Part shown: piece after piece, positions 6,128-12,362 of the stretch
Layout of the letters: each line of letters opens with the position of its first letter
Numbering within the stretch: the stretch's first letter is position 1
From: Clostridiaceae bacterium UBA4839
GTDB lineage: Bacteria > Bacillota > Clostridia > Clostridiales > Caloramatoraceae
Length of the DNA: 15,896 nucleotides
Assembly (NCBI GenBank): GCA_002400085.1
Contig: DHEX01000142.1
Span: 5,036-20,931 of the forward strand
Direction of reading: 5' to 3'
Translations under genes and position numbers: made by a program
Notes under the pieces: model-generated
What the model was told of the DNA's origin: nothing
What the model saw: the letters and a program-made list of their open reading frames with translations, nothing else
The model's database searches: none

Positions 6128-6916
6128 CTAGAATGCTTTAATGGAAGGCTTTGGCCCTATTAAAAGTTTTAATTTGCTGTATGCATTTTTAATGGTATCA
6201 ACAGTCTTAAATCTAAACTCTACAGAAGGTTCCAACCTTGCCTTTCCAGTATGTTTTTCATTTGCAGCATTTTTATCTTCATTCTTTGCATCACTTAAAT
6301 TGTTATTTTTAATTTCTTTATTCAGCTCACTTTTATAAGCATTGCCTTCTTTATTTTCACTGTTAGCTGTAGTTATAGAGTCTGTTTCCTTTTTTGTTAA
6401 AACCTCATTAAGACGCATATCTGTTTCCTCATCAGTTAACCCCCTTGTAATGTCAATAAAGCACAACGGCGGAAACATTACGCACCACCAATTTTTCCCA
6501 TTGCCATCACCAAGTACAATCCTAAGTGCTGTGTACTCTCCCGAGGGCAAAGTAATATCACTGTAATTTTTCACAGGAAAATTGAACTTCCCTAAATATG
6601 CCTTTGCCTTGTAATTCTTGCCTTCCTTTAATAGGATATCATTTGCAGTGCTTTCTATTTCAGGTAAGCTGTTTTCAATTATTGTTAAAGATTCTTCTCT
6701 TGTTTTAATATCTTGAAGTTTATTTCCCATATCATTTAAAACTGCATCCCTGACTTTGAGTTTAACCCTTTGATCATCCGAAGAATCGCTGTTAGCTACA
6801 CAGTGAAATCTAATTATTTTACTTGCTACATCTCCCTTTTCTTTTGTTATATTCATGTACATCAATATAGAAATAATCATAATAGAGCAAATTAAAAATA
6901 TAATCTTTTTCCTCAT
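6128..6916 (-). CDS. spoIIR: Stage II sporulation protein R (SpoIIR)
   Basis: SpoIIR is made in the forespore under sigma-F, exported, and triggers the mother-cell protease SpoIIGA to activate pro-sigma-E. The 262 residues carry an N-terminal signal/anchor segment (4-21), the block IRFHCVANSDS (35-45) and the hallmark NWWCVMFPPLCF (142-153). The conserved C-terminal segment (EPSVEFRFKTVDTIKNAY) follows a hydrophilic stretch rich in N, K and E (~175-225), which makes it longer than B. subtilis SpoIIR (224 residues). The ATG at 6914-6916 has AGGGGGAA upstream. A good sigma-F-like promoter lies 54-82 bp upstream, separating it from gerAC, although read-through from the ger operon is possible. 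Confidence 0.95.
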   Translation of the reverse strand: MRKKIIFLICSIMIISILMYMNITKEKGDVASKIIRFHCVANSDSSDDQRVKLKVRDAVLNDMGNKLQDIKTREESLTIIENSLPEIESTANDILLKEGKNYKAKAYLGKFNFPVKNYSDITLPSGEYTALRIVLGDGNGKNWWCVMFPPLCFIDITRGLTDEETDMRLNEVLTKKETDSITTANSENKEGNAYKSELNKEIKNNNLSDAKNEDKNAANEKHTGKARLEPSVEFRFKTVDTIKNAYSKLKLLIGPKPSIKAF

Positions 6917-6969
6917 ACATCTTCCCCCTGTTTATAATTTTTCATAAGTTACTTTAAACTACCTTTTTA

Positions 6970-6998
6970 AAGTATTTCCATTATTATCTTTTTTAAAC
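6970..6998 (-). promoter_or_regulatory. Sigma-F-like promoter of spoIIR
   Basis: The minus strand reads GTTTA (6994-6998), a 14-bp spacer and GGAAATACTT (6970-6979). Against the Bacillus sigma-F pattern GYWTA / GGNNANAHTR this is a full -35 match and all but the last base of the -10. Transcription would begin about 45 nt before the spoIIR start, and spoIIR is a known sigma-F gene. Confidence 0.65.
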
Positions 6999-7015
6999 AC
7001 AAAATTAAATTTTCA

Positions 7016-8179
7016 TTATCTTATTGTTCCAATCCTTCTTATTTCTACATTAACATCAAAATCAAACTGTGCTTTTTTAAAGGCTTCGTCCCAGTTGTCT
7101 TCATATTTTTCATATATCTTGTTGTGATATTTTTTTGTATATTCCCCAATTTTTAAATAATCTATACCAATGCTATTTTGAAAATAATCCATAACTTCGC
7201 TCAGCTCCATTGTAAGAGATTTTGCTAAATTGCTTTTTATTTCTTCTATTTTACCCTCCTTTGATATTTCCTCATCAAGTATAAAGCTTTCAATATCCCC
7301 TTCTACTTTTACAGTCACCTTATATTTTAAATTTTCCTTATCCTCTAAATGTACTGTTGTCTTTACACCTGTTATATAAAATGGAATAATAGTATCATCA
7401 TATTTAACAAGCTTTCTTGCTTTTTTAAGTTTATTGGATATTATACTGAATCCTCTTAAATATTTCTGATCAACCATTTGATAAAACTCATAGTCCTTTA
7501 TTAAAGCTAAATCTCTAACTTCTGCCTTTCCATCAGTAATTTTTATACATGGCATCACAGCATTGCCTTTTGATGATCTTAAGGTACCTTCAAGCTCCGT
7601 TAAGTCTTCAGATATTATGCAGCACTCTTTACTTCCGACTTGAAAAATACCAGATATATATGATGCAAGATTATTATCAAGATAATGCTTCACTTTAATA
7701 TAATCATCTATACTTCCATTTACTGCAGCTACTTTCATATTCCTATTTCTTTCAGGATCTCTTTCAAGAAAATCAACTGCATCCATAAAATACTGCTTAT
7801 TATTTAGCATATCTATAGTAAATACGCACATCTTTGTTTGTCCTAAATATATTATTTTATTGATTTTTCTTTCAATAACCCTCATACAGCTTGGAATATT
7901 TTCCCCACTTGCTTCAATACTTTCAAAAGCATCCTCTCCAGCCTCTTTCATTTTTGATGGTATTGGAACTGTAAATATTGTTCTTATTGCACCTTTATCG
8001 CTTTCGTAAAAAGGTTTTATTTCTCCTTTCTCAATATCCTCCTTTTCAGTTCTTTCCTTATTAACATCTAAAGCTATTCCAAAAACAAAAGCGTTTTCCT
8101 CTATCTCAACTCTATCCCAGCATCCTGATGAAAAAATCATTATAAATACTAAGAGTACTATAAATACCTTTTTTTTCAT
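7016..8179 (-). CDS. gerAC: Ger(x)C-family spore germination lipoprotein (receptor C subunit)
   Basis: C subunit of a GerA-type germinant receptor in the spore inner membrane. The 387-residue protein starts with a lipoprotein signal peptide ending in the lipobox FSSGC (Cys20), followed by WDRVEIEE, a hallmark of the family. The mature part has the GerAC N- and C-terminal domains, e.g. GIALDVNKE near residue 35 and the C-terminal end FDFDVNVEIRRIGTIR. Its start overlaps the gerAB stop by 4 bases (ATGA, 8176-8179), indicating translational coupling. Symbols follow the B. subtilis gerA operon; which germinant it responds to cannot be told from the sequence. Confidence 0.93.
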   Translation of the reverse strand: MKKKVFIVLLVFIMIFSSGCWDRVEIEENAFVFGIALDVNKERTEKEDIEKGEIKPFYESDKGAIRTIFTVPIPSKMKEAGEDAFESIEASGENIPSCMRVIERKINKIIYLGQTKMCVFTIDMLNNKQYFMDAVDFLERDPERNRNMKVAAVNGSIDDYIKVKHYLDNNLASYISGIFQVGSKECCIISEDLTELEGTLRSSKGNAVMPCIKITDGKAEVRDLALIKDYEFYQMVDQKYLRGFSIISNKLKKARKLVKYDDTIIPFYITGVKTTVHLEDKENLKYKVTVKVEGDIESFILDEEISKEGKIEEIKSNLAKSLTMELSEVMDYFQNSIGIDYLKIGEYTKKYHNKIYEKYEDNWDEAFKKAQFDFDVNVEIRRIGTIR

Positions 8180-9276
8180 CCCTTACTTCCCCCTTTGTTT
8201 TTGATATAGGAAGCTATTAATATGAGTAAAGGCAGTATTATAACTGTGTATATTCCTAAGGTAGCACCTACCATATTGATATTTTTGAAAACCTGAGCCA
8301 CATTATCCCCTAAAAGTCCAAATAAATAAACAACTGGTATATATAAAGTTGCAATGTGCTTTATACCCTTATGGCCTATTATTTCAGCCCCTACAACAGA
8401 ATAAAGATAGGTAATCATAGCCATGGTTGTAAATACATGCAAAACCCAAACAGCCATTAATATTCCTTCTGCTCTTTCAAAAATAGAACCTGGAACATCA
8501 ATAGCCTTTGCAAGTGCAATCACAGGAAACATAAGAGACTTTGTTTCTTCAACTCCAAATTTACCTAAATTTAATATTACAGCTATTGTATAAAATCCCG
8601 TTACTATAAGCAGTGCTTTAGTTGAGGTCTTAAACATCTTTTTAGGCTCCTTTATATAAGGAGAAATTATTAATAAAAGTTCATAACCAAAAAAGGAATT
8701 AGAACCAGCAATGATAGCAGAAAAGTATTCTTTAATATCTGCCGAAAAAACTGGAAGCAAATTTGTAAAATCATTTTTGGGAATTGCAATTAATATTAAA
8801 AGTACGTTTATTAAAACTATAGGGAAAAATACTGCTTCAAAAAATCTTCCTATAACTTCTATTCCGCCCTTTGCAAGAAAAACTGCTTCTATTATAATTG
8901 GCATAACAATAAATTCTATTGGAGTTCTTTGAAGGAAATACATCTTTACAGTTTCTCCAAATAATCTCGACTCAAGCCCAACCATAAAAAGAAAATATAC
9001 AAGTACAGGGATAGCTAAAATTGTACCTGCTGCCTTCCCAAAAAGACTTTTAAGACATCCAACAAATCCTTGAGTGCTGGTTTTTTGAGCTGCTTTTGAA
9101 ACTATATATAAAAATGGTATATTTACTAATCCTGTAATTATGGATAAAATCCATGCATCGCTTTTAACTTCCTTTACTAAAATAGCAGGTAAGGCAGCCA
9201 TTCCAATTTCAATAATAGTTAAAATGACAAATATATTAAGTTGATAATTTGAAATCTTATCATTATCGCTTATCAT
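8176..9276 (-). CDS. gerAB: GerAB-family germination receptor permease (B subunit)
   Basis: A 366-residue integral membrane protein of the endospore germination permease family (APC superfamily), usually with 10 membrane helices. Hydrophobic segments run through the whole length, for example residues 13-34, 81-100, 120-136, 146-165, 187-205, 216-240, 272-295 and 333-360. In the receptor the B subunit is thought to bind the germinant, often an amino acid or nucleoside. ATG at 9274-9276 shares one base with the gerAA stop (TAATG) and the gene overlaps gerAC by 4 bases, so A-B-C are one translationally coupled unit. Length and layout are normal. Confidence 0.94.
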   Translation of the reverse strand: MISDNDKISNYQLNIFVILTIIEIGMAALPAILVKEVKSDAWILSIITGLVNIPFLYIVSKAAQKTSTQGFVGCLKSLFGKAAGTILAIPVLVYFLFMVGLESRLFGETVKMYFLQRTPIEFIVMPIIIEAVFLAKGGIEVIGRFFEAVFFPIVLINVLLILIAIPKNDFTNLLPVFSADIKEYFSAIIAGSNSFFGYELLLIISPYIKEPKKMFKTSTKALLIVTGFYTIAVILNLGKFGVEETKSLMFPVIALAKAIDVPGSIFERAEGILMAVWVLHVFTTMAMITYLYSVVGAEIIGHKGIKHIATLYIPVVYLFGLLGDNVAQVFKNINMVGATLGIYTVIILPLLILIASYIKNKGGSKG

Positions 9277-10817
9277 TATTTTTTCCCCTGCCTTATTAAA
9301 TCATTAGGATTTAACTGAATAGGTCTTTTTCTCATGCTTTTCCAAGGGCCTCTATAAAAGAGTGAATCCTTCATATCTTCTTTTTCAAAAGGTGCAAAAG
9401 GAGCTAAGTAAGGTACTCCAAAACTTTTTAAATTGACCATATGAATCATTATCCCTATAAAAACAAGCATAATTCCATAAAGCCCAAATATGGATGCTCC
9501 AAGCATAAAAATAAGTCTCATTATCCTTGCTGAAGCTGCAAATTCGTAATTAGGAATTGCAAAGGATGCTACCGCCGTAAATGCAACCACAATAATCATT
9601 ATGGGGCTTACAATGCCTGCAGACACTGCTGCCTGACCTATAATGAGGCCTCCTACTATACCAATAGTGGAGCCTATAGGCCTTGGAAGTCTTATGCCTG
9701 CTTCAAGAAGTAGCTCTAATATAATAATCATAATAAGGGTTTCCATATATGCAGGAAAAGGTACCCCCTCCCTGCTGGCAGCAATGGAAATAGCAAGTTT
9801 GTTTGGAATCATATCTTGGTGATAAGAAGTTACAGCAATATAAAAAGCAGGTGCAATAACTGAAATAATGGCTGCAAAAGACCTTAATATTCTTGTAAAA
9901 GTTGCTATAATTGGCTTCGTATAATAATCTTCCGGTGATTGTAAAAAAGATTGAATAGTAACAGGAATTATAAGCGCTTGGGGAGAATTATCTACAAGTA
10001 TGGCAACCCTTCCTTCATAAATTGAAGCAGCAACTGTATCCGGTCTTTCTGTAGCTTGAACTTCTGGTAAAAACGTAAAAGCCCTATCCTCTATAAACTG
10101 CTGAATATAACCACTATCTATAACAGAATCAATGTTGATATTATCAAGCCTTTTATTTAATTCATCCAAAATTCTTTTATCTACAATATCATCTATGTAC
10201 ATAATTGCTATATCTGTTTTAGAACGTACTCCTATATGCTTTTGGCATACTTTAAATCTAGGATCCCTTATTCTCCTTCTTACAAGAGCAGTATTCATCC
10301 TCATGGTTTCAGTAAACCCATCCCTTGAACCCCTTATAACTGTTTCTGAAGATGGCTCACTTATACCTCTTGTAGGCCATGCCCTGGACGCAATAACAAA
10401 AGCGCTGTCTGATTCATCAATAATAAGTGTGCTATCCCCAGATAAAGCTGCTATTATAGCTTCTTCTACAGTTTTTATTTCTTTAAAATCAGATGAAGAT
10501 ATAGCAGTAAACTGTGCTGCTTCTAATAATCTGTTTTTTATTTCTTCATAATCAGGTTTTACAATTCTCGCAGTAAGCATAAGAGGAGTTATTACAAAAT
10601 TATCGAGAAGTATTTTATCAGCCATTCCATCAACATAAAACAAAAAAGCTCTTCTTCCATCTAATCCCCCTATTTTAAATTCTCTGTAAACAATATCATT
10701 AGAGCCTTCAAAAATACTTTTTATAAACTTTATATTATCATCTAATTTTTTACTTAAATTAGTTTTACTTTCAAAGTGCCTTTCAAACATTATGTCTTTT
10801 TTTACATTTGAAAACAT
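9276..10817 (-). CDS. gerAA: GerAA-family germination receptor A subunit
   Basis: A subunit of a GerA-type receptor, which may form an oligomeric membrane channel. The 513 residues split into a large hydrophilic N-terminal half (1-~300) and a C-terminal half with 4-6 membrane segments (from ~305 to ~460). Family motifs visible are SEPSSETVIRGSRDGF, RRRIRDPRFK, RVAILVDNSPQ and EDYYTKPIIATFTRILR. The ATG at 10815-10817 has AGGTGATT upstream, only 15 bp after the small gene at 10833-11036, which suggests co-transcription with it. The complete three-subunit operon looks functional; no frameshifts are seen. Confidence 0.95.
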   Translation of the reverse strand: MFSNVKKDIMFERHFESKTNLSKKLDDNIKFIKSIFEGSNDIVYREFKIGGLDGRRAFLFYVDGMADKILLDNFVITPLMLTARIVKPDYEEIKNRLLEAAQFTAISSSDFKEIKTVEEAIIAALSGDSTLIIDESDSAFVIASRAWPTRGISEPSSETVIRGSRDGFTETMRMNTALVRRRIRDPRFKVCQKHIGVRSKTDIAIMYIDDIVDKRILDELNKRLDNINIDSVIDSGYIQQFIEDRAFTFLPEVQATERPDTVAASIYEGRVAILVDNSPQALIIPVTIQSFLQSPEDYYTKPIIATFTRILRSFAAIISVIAPAFYIAVTSYHQDMIPNKLAISIAASREGVPFPAYMETLIMIIILELLLEAGIRLPRPIGSTIGIVGGLIIGQAAVSAGIVSPIMIIVVAFTAVASFAIPNYEFAASARIMRLIFMLGASIFGLYGIMLVFIGIMIHMVNLKSFGVPYLAPFAPFEKEDMKDSLFYRGPWKSMRKRPIQLNPNDLIRQGKK

Positions 10818-10832
10818 TTAATCACCTCATAC

Positions 10833-11036
10833 CTAAACAAATTTAGAAATGCCATAAAGTACTACTGCTAATACCGCATAAATATAGCCCGCTACTTTAG
10901 AAAACCTTTCTTCCTTTGCCATATTTAATTTTTTATAATCCTTGGCATCTATAAATATAAGAATGAAGCTGGTTACAAGAAAAAGAGCAAAAACTCGAAT
11001 ATCAAAATATTTATTTATAAATTTTAAAATTATCAT
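10833..11036 (-). CDS. Small two-helix membrane protein, candidate Ger receptor D subunit
   Basis: A 67-residue protein with a short N-terminal amphipathic stretch, a first membrane helix (residues ~14-29, VFALFLVTSFILIFI), a charged loop (DAKDYKKLNMAKEERFSK) and a second helix (~47-65). The start is the ATG at 11034-11036, since GGAGATGATT lies just upstream; a longer ORF back to 11105 lacks a ribosome site and would enter the ispE terminator. It is the first gene of the gerAA-AB-AC operon, 15 bp before gerAA, and has a forespore-type promoter upstream. Some Bacillus ger operons encode small two-helix D subunits of this size; equating this protein with them is inference from size, topology and position, not from recognised sequence similarity. 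Confidence 0.75.
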   Translation of the reverse strand: MIILKFINKYFDIRVFALFLVTSFILIFIDAKDYKKLNMAKEERFSKVAGYIYAVLAVVLYGISKFV

Positions 11037-11056
11037 ATAATCATCTCCATGTATGA

Positions 11057-11086
11057 TAATTTTTGCAAAAAGCATGAAATTTATGC
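11057..11086 (-). promoter_or_regulatory. Forespore-type (sigma-F/sigma-G) promoter of the ger operon
   Basis: The minus strand reads GCATA (11082-11086), a 15-bp spacer and GCAAAAATTA (11057-11066). The -35 fits both sigma-F (GYWTA) and sigma-G (GHATR); the -10 fits GGNNANAHTR except at base 2. Transcription would begin near 11050, giving a leader of about 14 nt, short but long enough for the ribosome site. Confidence 0.5.
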
Positions 11087-11088
11087 AC

Positions 11089-11114
11089 AAAAAAAAAGAA
11101 CGCATAAAGCGTTC
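11089..11114 (-). terminator. Rho-independent terminator after ispE
   Basis: GAACGC (11098-11103) pairs with GCGTTC (11109-11114) around a 5-nt loop. On the minus strand a run of nine T follows (11089-11097). The stem overlaps the ispE stop codon (11113-11115) and separates ispE from the ger operon. Confidence 0.87.
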
Positions 11115-11988
11115 AAATTGCCTGCAAGTATTCTCGACTCACTGAGGATACAAGAAATACATCTTTAAGATAATCTCTAAGCCTATGGTAGCACTTTTCA
11201 GCAAGGGGCATATCGTCAAATACTCCAAAAACTGAAGGACCACTTCCGGACATTATACTGCCTAGTGCATCAAAGTCCCTCATTATTTTTTTAATTTCAA
11301 AAATAATAGGATACTCTTTTATTGTAACCGTCTCAAGTACATTAACCATGTCCTCACTTAATAATTTAATATTTCCATTTTCTATATATTTAATCAGCTT
11401 ATCAGTATCCGGATGCTTTGGTATTTCATCCATCCTGAGTTTTTTAAAAACCTCCATAGTGGATACACATAAATCAGGCTTTGCAATAACAAGATAAGTT
11501 AATGGTATTTCCTTTAAAGGAGTTATAATTTCTCCTATACCCTCAGATAATGCAGTACCGCCGGTAAGACAGTAAGGTACATCTGCTCCTATTTTTAGCC
11601 CAATGCTTTTCATATCATCAAGGTTTAAATTTAAATTCATTAGCTTTGATATTCCTTTTATAACCCCTGCAGCATCTGCACTTCCCCCTGCAAGACCTGC
11701 GGCATGAGGGATATTTTTATGTATAGAAATATCAAATCCAAAGTTTAGTGAAAATTTATCTATCATTAACTTTGCTGCTTTATATGCTGTATTTTTCTCA
11801 TCTATTGGTATATCCTTTATATCACATTTTATATTTATTCCACTTTTGTTTTTTTTGATTTCCACCTCATCATATAATGAAACACTTTGCATTATCGTTC
11901 TCAGCAGATGATACCCATCTCGTCTTTCACCAACCACATCCAAAGACAAATTTATCTTAGCAGGGCATTTTAAATTGATAATTTCCAT
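11113..11988 (-). CDS. ispE: 4-diphosphocytidyl-2-C-methyl-D-erythritol kinase IspE
   Basis: Phosphorylates the 2-hydroxyl of CDP-methylerythritol, the fourth step of the MEP pathway to isoprenoid precursors; cytoplasmic GHMP kinase. The 291 residues show the N-terminal PAKINL motif (9-14) with GYH, the ATP-binding PHAAGLAGGSADAA (94-107), GADVPYCLTGGTALSEGIGE (134-153) and the third GHMP motif SGSGPSVF near residue 250. The ATG (11986-11988) has AAGGAGGGG 4 nt upstream, a strong site. Expressed from its own sigma-A promoter and ended by its own terminator, so it is a single-gene unit. Length and motifs are normal. Confidence 0.97.
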   Translation of the reverse strand: MEIINLKCPAKINLSLDVVGERRDGYHLLRTIMQSVSLYDEVEIKKNKSGINIKCDIKDIPIDEKNTAYKAAKLMIDKFSLNFGFDISIHKNIPHAAGLAGGSADAAGVIKGISKLMNLNLNLDDMKSIGLKIGADVPYCLTGGTALSEGIGEIITPLKEIPLTYLVIAKPDLCVSTMEVFKKLRMDEIPKHPDTDKLIKYIENGNIKLLSEDMVNVLETVTIKEYPIIFEIKKIMRDFDALGSIMSGSGPSVFGVFDDMPLAEKCYHRLRDYLKDVFLVSSVSREYLQAI

Positions 11989-12020
11989 AAAACCCCTCCT
12001 TATTTTTTGGTGTGCTATAT

Positions 12021-12049
12021 ATTATAAATCAAACCTTCAAAATATTCAA
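12021..12049 (-). promoter_or_regulatory. Sigma-A promoter of ispE
   Basis: The minus strand reads TTGAAT (12044-12049), a 17-bp spacer and a perfect TATAAT (12021-12026). Transcription would begin near 12014, about 26 nt before the start codon. Confidence 0.8.
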
Positions 12050-12072
12050 ATATTAAGCAGAAAACAGTTAGA

Positions 12073-12105
12073 ATTCGTAATTAAAGAAAAATGCGAATTA
12101 CGAAT
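12073..12105. repeat. 10-bp inverted repeat upstream of ispE
   Basis: ATTCGTAATT (12073-12082) and AATTACGAAT (12096-12105) are perfect inverse copies with a 13-nt loop. The arm equals the first ten bases of the 39-bp repeat at 6087. It lies about 25 bp upstream of the ispE -35 box and has no T-run. Confidence 0.6.
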
Positions 12106-12114
12106 AGTATAATC

Positions 12115-12268
12115 ATTGGTAGGGAATGGTCTTGACCGTTCCGCTGGGCAATGATCGAAATTTAGGGGGCGAAACGGTGCCAACACCCAGCAGCAATTCT
12201 ATTCTGTGGTATTTGCAGGACAATCTGAATTTGGTGGGACGGAACGGTCAAGACCGCTCCCTACCAAT
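12115..12268. mobile_element. 154-bp MITE-like element with terminal inverted repeats
   Basis: The ends 12115-12143 and 12240-12268 are inverse copies of each other over 29 bp with two differences, each beginning ATTGGTAGGG. Each end also holds its own palindrome (GGAATGGTC-TT-GACCGTTCC at 12123-12142; GGAACGGTC-AA-GACCGCTCC at 12241-12260). The inside has no coding potential beyond accidental frames, and contains CTGGG/CCCAG arms. No clear target-site duplication is seen, so mobility is inferred only from structure and from related copies at 2494-2716 and 2990-3070. Confidence 0.6.
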
Positions 12269-12311
12269 TAATTCTCCATTCTCAATTTTAAAAAAATTTG
12301 CCACAAAAAGC

Positions 12312-12354
12312 AAAAAAATAAAGCTCCCACTTATAGAAAAAAATAAGTGAGAGC
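12312..12354 (-). terminator. Rho-independent terminator after cphA
   Basis: Arms 12323-12334 and 12343-12354 form a 12-bp stem on the minus-strand RNA (GCUCUCACUUAU with AUAAGUGGGAGC, one U-G pair) around an 8-nt loop. It is followed by UUUAUUUUUUU (12312-12322). It begins 9 bp after the cphA stop codon. Confidence 0.88.
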
Positions 12355-12362
12355 CTCAAATT

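Noticed and set aside
10132..10551. 139-codon plus-strand open frame inside gerAA
   Set aside because: Antisense to conserved GerAA motifs; no independent support.
11037..11105. Longer 90-codon start for the small gene before gerAA
   Set aside because: The added N-terminus has no ribosome site and extends into the ispE terminator T-run; GGAGATGATT directly precedes the inner ATG at 11036.
12126..12350. 74-codon plus-strand open frame upstream of ispE
   Set aside because: It lies mostly inside the 154-bp repeat element and runs into the cphA terminator; no ribosome site and no protein-like composition.
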